NCBI RefSeq assembly: GCF_963576675.1
Contig: NC_088911.1
Location: forward strand, 134,109,929-134,173,928
DNA: 64,000 bases
Source: Euphorbia lathyris
Lineage: Eukaryota > Streptophyta > Magnoliopsida > Malpighiales > Euphorbiaceae
Reading direction: 5' to 3'
The position numbers were made by a program, and so were the translations under genes. Positions 19,689 through 31,073 of this stretch are shown piece after piece. Numbering within the stretch: the first letter of the stretch is position 1; each line of letters begins with the position of its first letter. The notes under the pieces are model-generated. The model was not told the DNA's origin. It searched no databases and was given only the letters and a program-made list of their open reading frames with translations.

Positions 19689-19855
19689 TATGTGTAATTA
19701 TATATGGAGATTAATACAATATAGTGAAGAACTTGGACAATAAGAGCTTACAATTTCTTAATCTTAATGTGTATTATAAATAGGGAGATAAGCGTTATTT
19801 ATATTAATAGACTTACAAAAATAAATGGTTCTAATTGCACTTATTTTTAACCCTT
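18401..19855. other. Non-coding stretch; possible LTR remnant and microsatellites
   Basis: No gene. At about 19090-19560 there is an LTR-like piece with a minus-strand TATAAATAG near 19408 followed by a pyrimidine-rich leader and a CCAAT-less upstream part. It has no partner LTR or coding sequence nearby. Confidence 0.4.
19605..19682. repeat. Compound (CA)n-(TA)n microsatellite
   Basis: CA repeat at 19605-19619, then TA repeat at 19625-19682. Confidence 0.97.
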
Positions 19856-21406
19856 TACTATAAGAAAAATGGTAATTAACAACCAAAGTTTGAGAACGAA
19901 TTAAAATTGGTTGCAATATTGCAACCCATATGGTTTGTTATTGGTTGCAAAGGTGATGATTAGATTTTTAAAATACTTTTACCTGTCGGTTGCAAACACT
20001 TATTTTCTGGTTGTAACTATTGGGGACCAATATTTAGCGATATTCTTTCCCTCCCTAAAAATTTCGCATTCAAATCCAAAATTTTCATACCATTTTTCTC
20101 ATAGTTCTCCATCTCACTTCTTCTTTTTATTATATATATTTCTCGCTCTCACTTTTAACACAGGCTTGATGAGTTTGGCTCGATTTCTAAATGAGTCACT
20201 CGTGAGTACGATTTTGAGGTTGTAGACGTAAACAAGTAGAGTTTGAACATAATGAAATTTGGCTCGAAAGCTCGCGAACACGTTCAGTTATAGGTTCGTA
20301 AATAAGTTCATGAATAAACTCGATTATAATATTCATGATTTTCTTATTATATATATATGACTTTAATTATTACTTATAAATTCATTTTTTTATTAATTTA
20401 TATTGTTTCCTTTATTAATTTATATATGTTATTTGTTTTATTGTGGAATTTCTTGAATGGTTATTTAAGTTTAGTAAAATAAGAGAAATACTAATTAATG
20501 AAAAATATATACGTTGTCTAGAAATTTACAAAATATTGACTAATTCCAAAGTGTATTTTTTTTTTTTGTTAGCGAATCAAAATCTGGTTTTCAGTCAGAC
20601 TTATGGTAGAATATACAAATGATTTTAGTGACCGAATTATTTGCGACCAATAACTAGTCTCTAACAAAATTAGATATACCATTAAGTTGTTTGATTATTG
20701 GTCTCTAAATTTGCCACCAATTTAGCATTCAAAATATTGGTTGCAAACAATGCAACAGGAAAGAAACATATGGTCTCAAAGTTTTAGAAACTTTGTAATT
20801 ACCAACTATTCATTTTGGTTGCTAAGTATGCAAATCTAGTTACTAAACTATATTATAGATCGGTTTAGCAATCAGATTTTTTGTTACTAATTACTATTTG
20901 CTTAATACATCATTTGCCTTCTTCTGAACTTGTCCAAAAAGCTTGATTGCACTCCTGAACTTTCAATGTGTCCCAATAGCCCCCTCAACTTGCATAAAAT
21001 GTTCAGTTAGCCCCATTGAACTTGCGTAAAATGTAATCAATTGATCACTCGATTGCAAAAAAAAATATGTTAATGAGAATGTTATTACATAATTCAAAAA
21101 TAGATTAAAAATGAAGTTATTACTTGCTCAACTATAAAACTTATCTTCGCTAATATTAGAACTACATACTCCGATCTTGGTTGTTTTACTTTTTTTAAGA
21201 CACGTACAATAATTCTTCCGTATTTAACTCACTTTTTTGCAACCGAGTGATTACATTTTACGTAAATTTAAGAGGCTAACTTGATATTTTATGCAAGTTG
21301 CGGGAGCTATCGGGACACTTTGAATGTTTAAGCGGTCAATCAAATTTTTTTTGGATAAGTTGAAAAAGCAAATGATATATTAAGCCAATTACTATGTTTC
21401 TTGTAG
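19856..21406. mobile_element. Degenerate CACTA-like element A, containing a MULE
   Basis: Left end ACTATAAGAAAAATGG and right end TTTCTTGTAG form an imperfect inverted pair with GTTAATT/AATTAAC subterminal words and many GGTTGC/GCAACC copies. Parts of the same family recur at 46990-47761 and 51816-51956. A 489 bp MULE is inserted at 20898. No coding capacity. Confidence 0.55.
20898..21386. mobile_element. Small MULE (MULE6), 489 bp
   Basis: Inverted ends of about 150 bp around CTTAATACATCATTTGC. They are flanked by a perfect 9 bp duplication AATTACTAT (20889-20897 and 21387-21395), the size expected for Mutator-like elements. No coding sequence. A right-end relative lies at about 43380-43483. 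Confidence 0.85.
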
Positions 21407-21469
21407 AAACATGTGCATCATGAGTAGTTGTTGGTGGACATCTATTAAATAATTATTTCATAATACTTT

Positions 21470-21720
21470 AGAAATTATTCCATACATAAAAATTGATTTG
21501 ATGTATTTTCTGTGGTCGTTTTCTTATTTAAAGCTCATGTCCTACCTTATCCATATCCTAAATTATGTGGCTGCAAATGTAAAGAATTTATTATTTTTAT
21601 TATTAAGTTAAAAAATGTTAACATAAATTTTAGTTAGAAATTAGCTGACTCATGATTAGGAGTACACAAATTAACTCTAATTTTAACCCTACGCTCTAAG
21701 CAAAAGGCAAAACTCCCTTC
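21470..21720 (+). other. BAHD-promoter-like duplicate
   Basis: TTATTTAAAGCTCATG, then TTATGTGGCTGCAAATGTAAAG, match sequence upstream of the BAHD gene region at 52020-52245 and, more weakly, at 41300-41460. No coding part follows. Confidence 0.5.
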
Positions 21721-22264
21721 CTTGGCAAAAAAAAATCATCCATTAATTAAAGGTTGATTCGATCTTCGGTTAAAACATAGTTGCGCTTCTAGATTACAGT
21801 CTTTCTCGACTTGCTAGGAAGAAGAAGATGAAGATGAAAATTAATAGAAAAAAAAAACAATAGCTCATTTAAAGAAAGTAAGAAGAAGAAATAATAGAAT
21901 TTCATCACATTCCAGTTTCAATTCCAATGGATTTAAAGAAAGCAAGACGAATAAAGCTTTGCTTCTAATGGAGAGTTTTGTTGTTGAGAGGAAGGAGTCG
22001 ATGGAAAGAAAAGATTGGACGTACAAGTGGTATGGAATAAGTAAAGTTGTCCTGAAAATTATAAATCGTCTTGTAAATTAAAAAAATAAATTGGAGAGAA
22101 GTTCAAAATTATAGGAGTGTAAAACGGTTAATTCGGTCTAATAACTGAACAAACTGAATAGTCATAAAATTACAAACTAAATGGAACCAAACCGAATCGA
22201 AGAATTTAGTACGGTTCTTCAATTTTAACATATAAATTTTTAATAAATTAAATAGAACAAAATT
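21721..22264. other. Non-coding AT-rich stretch
   Basis: No gene. A short GGTTAATTCGGT-type block near 22125-22210 resembles MITE-like sequence. Confidence 0.4.
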
Positions 22265-22566
22265 TGTTAGACATCCCACATTGTTAAATGAGGAAGCTAT
22301 ATGGCTCCTTAAATATGTGAGGCAATCCTCACCCTTTGAGGTACCTTTTGAGGTGAGTTAGGCCTTTGTTTACATGGTATCAGAGCCATGGTTCAATGTC
22401 GGGGCTCCCGCTGATATTAGCGTCACGCACCAAATGAATTGGGCGTGAGGGGGGCGTGTTAGACATCCCACATTGCTAAATGAGGAAGCTATATGGCTGC
22501 TTAAATATGTGAGGCAATCCTCACCCTTTGAGGTACCTTTTGGGGTGAGTTAGGCCTTTGTTTACA
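22265..22566 (+). mobile_element. Complete TRIM (terminal-repeat retrotransposon in miniature), 302 bp
   Basis: Two 110 bp LTRs (22265-22374 and 22457-22566), nearly identical, starting TGTTAGACATCCCACATTG and ending TTTGTTTACA. A primer-binding site TGGTATCAGAGCC directly follows LTR 1, and a purine tract GTGAGGGGGGCG precedes LTR 2. Flanks AAATT and AAACT make a 5 bp duplication with one mismatch. It has no coding sequence and must move with proteins of other elements. Confidence 0.92.
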
Positions 22567-23279
22567 AAACTTGTAGAATAAAGTATAAAAAAATACATGT
22601 GATTGCCCGATTTGCAAACATATATATGTTGTTTAAAAGTTTACAAGTATAGATTTGTGGTTCCTGTGGTTTGTAAACTCGGACATTCTTTTAAAAATTA
22701 TTATTCTGGCTATTTATCTCAAAAACAAAAAGTATTGATTTGAAGCAATTAAAAAATCTGCTTTATTCTTTAAAAAATTTACTTTGCAAACTATATGGAT
22801 AAGGTGCAAAAAATACATCTAACATTATCCATAACATCTAAAATTGTTCAATTTTATCCCTAATGTTGACAGTAAAAAGCAATTTTACATTTAATGTTAG
22901 CAAGTTTGGTCAATTTTAGATATAATTATAAAATATGGATATTTTATTTTTTTTATTCTGCACTAGTTGCATATCAGTTTGTTCTAAAAATAAAATTTCA
23001 TATTTTTTTCTGATTTAATAATAGAATTGGAAATTGTTATTTTTAAATTCGACGAAATATTTGATTTTTTTTGTCCCTCTCGTACAAAACACAATATAAA
23101 TTTTCTTAATTCTACGGTTATTCATATGTTTGTGATCTTTTACTAATTAGTGATAAAATGATATACATGTGAAGTGTAGATAATAAGACAGTTTGATGAA
23201 TTATTTTTAAAATTGACTAAATTTGCTAGCATTATGAGTAAAATTTCTTTTGATTATATGATGAGGACATCTCTACCAT
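22567..23279. repeat. AT-rich repeat copy (family shared with 46740-46985 and 57391-57835)
   Basis: From about 22795 to 23230 the words TCTAACATTATCC, GCATATCAGTTTGTTCT and TTTAAATTCGAC match the other two copies. No gene. Confidence 0.5.
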
Positions 23280-23960
23280 CATGGCCACCAAGGGAGCTGG
23301 GAAGAGGAAGGGGCAGAATTCATGTGGCACGCCGAGCCACACGCCACACGGCGTGTCATAACGGAAGCTGGGAAAAGTAAAGACCAGGAGCAACCTGGCA
23401 TGTCGAGTCATACTCCACACGGCGTGCCACCTGTTGTGTCATACAGCTCGTCGTGCGACTGAAGAGCGAAGAACTTGAAAGATCTAGCACTTGACTCGCA
23501 CGCCGTGTGAATTATATGGCATGACGTGTGAGTTCTTTTGAGTTGCCTTCTCCGCGAAGTTCATTAAGAAGGAGACGAGGACTGTCACCAGCTATTTACT
23601 GTTTAGTCCTTCTGCTTATTACCATTATGTCAGGCATTTTAGTCTTTTTACTTGAATTAGGGAGGAGTATATATACTCCTTAATTTGAAAGGAAATACAA
23701 CTTTTATTAAATCTACCATTTAGTTTCCTTTGAGAGCTTTGAATTATCCATTTTAAGGTTATTCATTCTTAAGTTTAGTTTGAAAATTTTGCAATCTTTG
23801 TTGATTTAAAATTAAAACCCCTCCCATCGATTTAATCTATATCATTATAACTCATTATTTTAAATTTTAGGATAGTTTTTTTACCTTATCTCTAAATTAT
23901 CCTATATATAAAATTTAATTTAATGTACTTTTTTTCTATTTAAAGTAATGGGTCTACTCG
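23280..23960 (+). repeat. LTR-like fragment with palindromes and a symmetric TATA region
   Basis: Several CACACGGCGTGT-type palindromes at 23320-23540 precede a perfect 18 bp palindrome AGGAGTATATATACTCCT (23663-23680) that contains a TATA box, followed by a T/A-rich leader. The layout resembles the U3-TATA-R of an LTR. No second LTR or target duplication found. Confidence 0.4.
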
Positions 23961-24019
23961 TATGCATCCAAAATTTAGGTGAATGCAAATTATTATTATT
24001 ATAAATTGTTTATCCCGAA

Positions 24020-24150
24020 AATTCGAAGCTAATGTGTACTCATACCAGCCAGCCAACCAACCAACCAGCCACTTTTAAAATGCTGGAAATTTGCCGAGTT
24101 ACTCCATCCACCAACTCATCAACACCTGTTACTAAGTAGACTCTTCTTTT
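24020..24150 (+). pseudogene. 5' fragment of a BAHD acyltransferase gene
   Basis: AAAATGCTGGAAATTTGCCG followed by GTTACTCCATCCACCAACTC matches codons 8-27 of the BAHD copy at 41487, after which similarity stops at about 24125. Promoter-like sequence (23880-24010) precedes it. A relic of a second gene copy. Confidence 0.7.
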
Positions 24151-26083
24151 ATAGGTTGTTTAGTGAAAATCGAAAAAATTAATATTTAAAGAGAAATTTT
24201 AAAAGTGATGATTTTTGAGAATCTGAAATATATGATTTCATAGTAAATGAGGTATTAAAAATTAAATTTTTAGAATTTTTTATATCATCAACGATTAAAT
24301 TGGCAATATCAATCTAAAAGTTCTTAATTTTATAACTAGACGACAAGTAAAATCCTTGTTTTGACATAAAAAAAATCATAGGCAGTATTTTTTTTTAATT
24401 AACCCTTAAATAGTATTTTAATTAAATTTATTAAGTATAAAAAGAAGCATTAATATTTACTATACGTATATCAAATTATGTGGATGCAAATTTAAAGATT
24501 TTATTATTATTTTTTTTAAGTTAAAAAAATTCAAACATAAAGTTTGCCAATAAATTGTTAATCTAGATTCCCTAACACATTTATTTGAACTAGAGCAACA
24601 GTGTACGCACCTGATTATACGATACATAATTTTAGTTTTTAGGTTTAATTTAACAGGTAATGTATTATTTTTTTGGTTGACCGAAATTGACAAGCAAATT
24701 TTTGGGTGACATGCTAATCAAATATGACACAAATATTTAAAATTATTATTATATTCTCTCATGTTTTTACATGTCTTATTTATTAATAGAGATAATAAAA
24801 TTATAATTATTACTTGCAAACACAAATCGAACATCCTATATCATTATAAACACATTACAATGACCCATCATCATATTCGAGGAGTTTTAAATTGTTAATA
24901 TTAACGTATTAATAAAAAAATAACACAAGTTTTTTTAAAAATGGTACTATATTGTTTGTGATATTTTCGTAATATTACTAATTTTAATCTTGTTATGTGT
25001 GGATTGGATATGCAGGCGTGCCAGAAAAATTAATTCCCAATTGATTTTGATGGTTCAAGTCGAATTATGCGCAAGAAAACTTAAATTCTAAATGAAACGA
25101 TTGTCAAAGGATTGAAAAAAAAAAATCCTTCTTGGATTCCTAGCTCCGCTATAACAACTTTGCTAGATAATATAATGATTTACCAAAAATAAATGAAATT
25201 GAAATGCAAAGATTGACGCAAAGATTTTGGAAAAATTATATTTTATTGATATAAAATTGTTTGATATCAAGCATTGGGATACAAAAATGAATAATTACAA
25301 TTGAAATTAATTTTTATACAAAAGCTAAATCAATTGCAAAATTGAACCTAACCAAATAAAAGACATAATGGAAATTAAAAAAATATAAAGTTGGAATAAT
25401 AGTAATAGAATTGAAATTAAAATAATAAACTTGACGCCAACAATTAATTATCTTGATGAGGCCTTGAGCTGCAATCATCTTCAAATTCACAAACACAACG
25501 AGCAACTTAAATGATTGGTGAGGAACGTAATTGATTTCAGTAAATAATGTCCAAAAGTAGAACAAATTGATTAATTTGAGAGTTTAGCACAAACATATTT
25601 TTAATAAAAGAATGTCTTCTAGGGTTCGAAAATGACTTGTAAATGATTTTTTGGAGACGGATTGAAGCGTAACGGGATCATAGAATTAAAGTTAGGATAT
25701 GGGGGATGAGAATAGAGTAAAAATTTCAAACAAAAATGAACCTTAAAGGGTCGAAAAAAGAGAAAATAATATGGCTGGGTATGTCAAAAACGGTGCGAGA
25801 GTTGGCTTTAATGAACTTTGGGCAAGAAAAACATTGAATTTCGGATTTGGGATTGACAAAATGAAAGATTGGCGATTGCAAATGGGTAGCTACGAGTATT
25901 TAGAACCTTAGAAACACGAAATTCAGTGGCCGAAAGCTAGAGAAAATGAGTCATAAAGTCGAGTTATTTTATTAGTTTGTTGGGTGATGGATTGAGGTTT
26001 GGAATAGAGACTTTGGCCATTATTTATTTTATAGTTTTTTTAGGACATAGAAGTTACAAGCTCCTCCCACTCATTTACTCACC
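24151..26083. other. AT-rich non-coding stretch
   Basis: Only short meaningless ORFs. Another copy of the BAHD upstream motif (TTATGTGGATGCAAATTTAAAG) is at 24476. The block 25020-26080 looks repeat-derived but lacks recognisable ends. Confidence 0.45.
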
Positions 26084-26476
26084 TGTTAGAGAAAAGGGAC
26101 TAGAACTGATATTTGATATGGACTTAATTTATCATTTTGAAGTTTAGAGAATAAAAGAAAAAATGGTACAAAAACTTTTTTACTTTTTTATTGATAATTT
26201 TAGCACACTACATCTCATTATACATATACTCTAATTTATAGAACAAAGTTACCAACACTACAAACCTTCTTTTTCCACAAATTTAACTTGATTATAATCC
26301 ATATAAATATATGTATCAAAAGCTTCCAACAATGTCTCTATTAACTATGCATCTAACCCACATAAAATTTCAACATAATAGGACCAACATATTAATTGGT
26401 GTTTGAATTTCAAACACATCCATGTGAATTTCATAATTTTTTTTAATTATATGAAATTATGTTTATTGTTTTAACA
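26084..26476 (-). repeat. 3' LTR of copia element 2
   Basis: 393 bp. It differs from the 5' LTR (32239-32642) by scattered substitutions and small indels, including AACTTTTAG missing near 26160. Confidence 0.9.
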
Positions 26477-26499
26477 TGCACCTTAAACTTAATTTTGTA

Positions 26500-27790
26500 T
26501 GACTCCTAATTGAGTTCTCAAATGACTGAACACATCATATTTTAACGGTTTCGTGAAAATATCTGTAATTTGATCTTGCGTCTTCACGTACTTCAGTGTT
26601 ACCTCCTTTTGCTCAATGCACTCCCGAATAAAATGATACCTCGTGTCAATGTGTTTACTCTAGTCATTAAACACTGGATTTTTAGCTAATATCAGTGCAG
26701 ATTTATTATCAATAAAAATCTTCGTCGGATCATTTTGAGTCATCTGAAATTCTTCTAGCAATTTTCGGAGCCAAATCGCATGACACACACATGAGGTTGC
26801 AGCAACATATTCAGCTTCGCAGGTTGACAATGTCACAATTGCCTACTTCTTCAAACTCCACGTAAATGCGGTATCACCCAAAAAAAATACAAAACCAGTT
26901 GTACTTTTTCGGCCATCCTTGTCACCACTATCACAGAATCCAACTAATTTGAAATCATCAGTTTTTAAATAAAATAATCCCAAATTAGTCGTACCTTTCA
27001 CGTAGTGGAGAATTCTTTTTGCTGCGTTCCAATGTGATATCGTTGGGGCTTCCATGTATCGACTTACTAGACCGACTGCATAGAGAATATCTGGTGCCGT
27101 ACATGTCAAGTATCTGAGACTTCCGACCAAGCTTCGGAATAATGTCGGGTTGACTCTGTCTCCACCTTCGTCTTTTGTCAACTCGATTCCACATTCGACT
27201 GGCATGCTGACAAGATTACAATTTTCTATCTTGAACTTTTTTAAGATCTCATTTGCAAAACCACTTTGAGAAATCAAAATTCCATCGTCATTTTGCTTCA
27301 CTTCCAGACCAATGTCAGTCATCTCGAACTCACGAGTCATATTCTGCTTGAACTCTTCAAACATTTTTGGATTACTCCCTGTAAAAATGAGATCATCTAC
27401 ATACAAACAAACAAGTAACATATCTCCATTTTTCACCTTTGCATACAAGGCATATTCATGTGGACATTTGACAAAACCATTTTCTTGAAAATATTTGTCG
27501 ATGCGGCCGTTCCAGACTCGTGGTGCTTGCTTGAGACCATAAAGTGCCTTTTTCAATTTTAGAACTTTATTTTCTTGACCTTTCACAATATACCCAGGTG
27601 GTTGCTGGATATAAATTTCCTCTTCCAGATATCCATTGACAAATACGGATTTTACGTCCATTTGATGGATTCTCCACCCATGTTGAGCAGCTAAAGAAAT
27701 TACCAATCTGATGATCTCCATTCTGGCAACATGAGAAAAAACTTCATTGTAGTCAATTCCGGGTCGTTGACTGAACCCTTTCACCACCAA
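26500..27790 (-). pseudogene. Copia RT and RNase H
   Basis: RT: GIDYNEVFSHVARMEIIR, QMDVKSVFVNGYLEEEIY, LYGLKQAPRVWN and the LYVDDLIFTG active site. The RNase H region begins VGFCDSGDKDGRKSTTG and stops at 26843. Its continuation (STCEAEYVAA, KHIDTRYHFIRE, DIFTKPL) is readable to about 26500 with further stops. The open segment is 26843-27790. Confidence 0.9.
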
Positions 27791-28603
27791 TCTTGCTTTA
27801 TGTCAAACAATTTCGCCATTTGCCTTTCTTTGCTTTGAACATCCATTTAACTCCGATGGGTTTTTGACCGGCCGAAAGTGATGTCAGCTCCCATGTTTTA
27901 TTTTTTTTCGATCGAATGAATCTCCTCTTCCATGACTTTTCTCAATTTTTCATCTTTCATTGCTTCTGCTGGATCTGTTGGTTCATCATTAGCAAAATGA
28001 CAATAAAGAGTTAATTCATCATTGAGATTTCTTGTTACATCATAGAGATCTTTAATAGGTATGAATTATTTTAGCTTTCCGAGTGGATATTCATCTGAAC
28101 TGTCTTCATCACTCGAGGATGAACTCGAACTCGAACTGGATGAGCTTACTAATGTCGAACTGGTTGCTGGTGTTGTGGTGCGGATGTGTTTGGTTCTTCC
28201 TGATCATTGTCTTCATCCATGAAAGGATAAAAACTGTATTTGTTTTCTTTTTCACCGGTCCAGTCCCAAACTGCTTCTTCATCATCGGTGACATCCCTGC
28301 TGATGACAATTTTCTGAGTCTAAGGATCGAACATTTTGTACCATTTGGAATGTTCTGAATAGCCCACAAATAAGTATTTCTTGCTTTTATCATCTAACTT
28401 TTTGTGTTCCTCGACCGGTACATGTACATGAGCAACACTGCCAAAAACACACAAATGAGAATTACTGGGCTTTATTCCGCTCCATGCTTCTTATGGAGTA
28501 TGATCCCAAACACTAATAGTTGGCGATCTGTTCAACAGGTAGACAGTACAATCTACTGCTTCGGTGCATAACTCCTTTGGCAAATTTTTGCTTTTTTAAC
28601 ATG
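27791..28603 (-). pseudogene. Copia integrase C-terminus to RT linker, decayed
   Basis: In the right frame, KKYLFVGYSEHSKWYKMFDP and an acidic DEDNDQEE linker can be read, interrupted by stops. Confidence 0.7.
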
Positions 28604-29072
28604 CTAATCACCATGTTGAACATTGTTCTGTTCTTTCTTTCTACTACGCCATTTTGTTGAGGTGATCTGGAGACTAAAAGGAAATGACGGATTCCTGCTC
28701 TTCACAAAATTGCTTGAAACAGATGGATATGTATTTACTGCCTCTGTCTGATCTGAGTGCCTTAATAAAATGGCCACTTTCTTTCTCCATTTCGGCTTTG
28801 AATTTTTTAAATGTCTCAAAAACTTCTGATTTTTCCTTCAAAAAATACACCCAAGTTTTTCTACTATAATCATCAATGAAAAGTAAAAAATATTTATTTT
28901 TACCCAGGGACTGTGGAGTGATCGGTCCACACACATCTGTGTGAACTAGCTCAAGCGGCGCCTTTGCTCTTGACATGGACTCCTTTGGAAAACTGGTTCT
29001 AAATTGTTTTCCAACAAGACATCCTTCACACAGTTGATGAAGTTGGTCAATGTGAGGCAATCCGTTTACCAT
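28604..29072 (-). pseudogene. Copia pre-integrase zinc end and integrase core
   Basis: CEGCLVGKQFRTSFP (zinc Cys pair), LVHTDVCGPI (first Asp), LRSDRGSKYIS (second Asp) lie in 28674-29072. After a frameshift, QQNGVVERKNRTMFN (Glu) is read at 28604-28673. Confidence 0.88.
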
Positions 29073-29189
29073 CTACTTTTGTCCCAACAGCTTTAGTCCT
29101 CCAAAATTGAGATGCTCGTACCATAGATGCCAAAGCTAGGGGGACTTTGCACACAAGCTTTCAAACATTTGGCCACATCCGTCTGAATG

Positions 29190-29486
29190 TTAATTGTGAA
29201 CATTCTGTTTTTCTCCATGGGTACTCGTGCAATCAACTTTTTTTTTCTCATTCAACAGGAGTAGTTTTTGGTCCAACATGTGAACTTCATAATTTCTCTC
29301 CAGTAACTGTCCCAAACTCAAAATATTGCTTTTCATGATAGGAACATAATAAACATTATCAATAAACTGGTGAGTGCCATTTTTGAGCTGAATAAGAATG
29401 GTTCCTTTGCCTGTAATAGGAACTTTAGAGGAATCTCCAAATACAACATTATCGTGAACGGATTCATAGAGTTGCACGAACATCTT
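29190..29486 (-). pseudogene. Copia protease C-terminal part
   Basis: VVFGDSSKVPITGKGTILIQ and NVYYVPIMKSNILSLGQLLE. It continues the protease interrupted at 31074 by the solo LTR. Confidence 0.85.
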
Positions 29487-30448
29487 CTTGTTGATGCGCC
29501 CTCACCTAAGTTGGGATGAAGACTCACTAAGGGATAAGTGTACCCTGTCGTTATCAAGTAATAAATTTCTGGTTAAGTCCAAGTTATCATCCACAGGATT
29601 TATTTCTACAAGTATCGAGCTACTTGGTTTCAGGAGTTATCTAGGCTTAGGGGGTTTTGAGTTTGTTTGATTAAGTTAATCTACTCCTAGGTTGAATTAT
29701 ACTAATCCTAACTAAGTTATCTGATTCTAACTAAGTTATTCTATGCCTAATTAAGCTACTCTACCCCTAATTAAGTTAAACTACTCCTAATTGATCTTTC
29801 ACTAGATGCAATTACCCGAAGGAACATGGTATGAACGATAATAATGAAGATAGATTGTTAGGTCTATTGAGTAAAAACCTAATCTGAGTCACTTGTATTC
29901 AAGGCGATTAACCCTACTTACCCTCCTGAAGTTCCTAGCGCGTGATTCCCTAAGGCCGAAACTAAGTCTAAGGCTCAGTAAATTGGCGCTTAATCAACTA
30001 AGAGGTTGTCAATCTCCTAGGCTTTGACTAGGTCAGATTCAGCTCGCAATATGTGCCTACTAGATTTTAGGTCTTTTGAATGAGTTAAACCAATTGAATA
30101 AAGCGTAAGACAGAGATTAGACAAATAATCATAGAACAAAATAAGAGCTAAATTATTATTAAAGGCGAAGAACAATATCACAAGATACAAAGCTAGGTTC
30201 GGCAACTGTATCAAAGAGTACAAACAAGGAAAGATAAAAGGAGATACAAAAATCCCTTTCAGGGAACATGTTTACTCTATAGCCGGCGACCTAATCTTAA
30301 GGACGAACCTTGATAATTCCTCGAGAAAAGCTTTGAATGAGCTTCAATGGAGGTTTGAAGGATATGGAGGAGATGGAGAGGAATTACAAGGGGAAAGTTA
30401 AAGTAATTTACAAATAATGAAAGATACTAATTTACATTGGAAAAACTC

Positions 30449-30457
30449 TATTTATAG
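30449..30457 (-). promoter_or_regulatory. TATA box of the solo LTR
   Basis: TATAAATAG on the minus strand, about 110 bp downstream of a group of short palindromes. Confidence 0.6.
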
Positions 30458-30570
30458 GCGTGGCTCGGCCCTCTTTTTGACCTATTTTCTGTCCTTATAC
30501 ATGTAGGAAGTCGTGGGGTCCATCGTGGCATCGTGGGGGCGGAATTGGTCTTCTTGACCAATTCCCGCAG

Positions 30571-30675
30571 GTCTACTCGCCGAGCAGGGCGAGCTGCTCA
30601 GCGAGCAGGCCTCTAGCGGCCTGCTCGGTGAGCAGGCATGGCCTACGGAGGTCCGCTCGTCGAGCATTCTTGCCC
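30571..30675. repeat. Short palindromes upstream of the TATA box in the solo LTR
   Basis: Four units of the form CTC-NN-GAG with wider arms: ACTCGCCGAGCAG, CTGCTCAGCGAGCAGG, CCTGCTCGGTGAGCAGG and CGCTCGTCGAGCA. The centre dinucleotide varies. Confidence 0.75.
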
Positions 30676-31073
30676 GGTATGCCCCCGCGTGCTTGCCGAC
30701 TGCCGTCGATGCCTTTTTCGTCCGAACTTATACATGCGCATGTACAGAAACTCCAGATAACATTAGTCCAAAGGCTAAATTGACCCGCCAATCGCTTATT
30801 TTGAGCAAACGCTTCATTTGGTGCGACTTTTGGCGGACCAATTAGCTTCAAAAGATAACAGAATTATACTATGCATTCTATTTTGGCCGTAATTGCCTAA
30901 ATTGGTCATAAAACGAGCCTAAACAACGAAAAATAAATAAAACATTTCCAATTCCTAACTACCTCACACAAAAGCATTTAAATGCGAGAAATGCTCGCTT
31001 ATTAACTAAATAATGCTAAAACCCGTCCTAAAACCGTACCCAAAGATAGGGGTTTTTGACCCCTATCACTTGT

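Larger units (their letters stand above)
29492..31068 (-). mobile_element. Solo LTR, 1577 bp, in the copia protease
   Basis: Ends TGATGCGCCC...CCCCTATCA, flanked by a perfect CTTGT duplication (29487-29491 and 31069-31073). On the minus strand it starts TGATAGGGGTCAAAAACC, a start seen in plant Ty3/gypsy LTRs. A TATAAATAG box is on the minus strand at about 30449-30457. No internal sequence remains, so LTR-LTR recombination removed it. Confidence 0.9.

Noticed and set aside
22265..22566. Cassandra-type TRIM
   Set aside because: The LTR start is similar, but no 5S rRNA-like promoter sequence is visible in the 110 bp LTRs.
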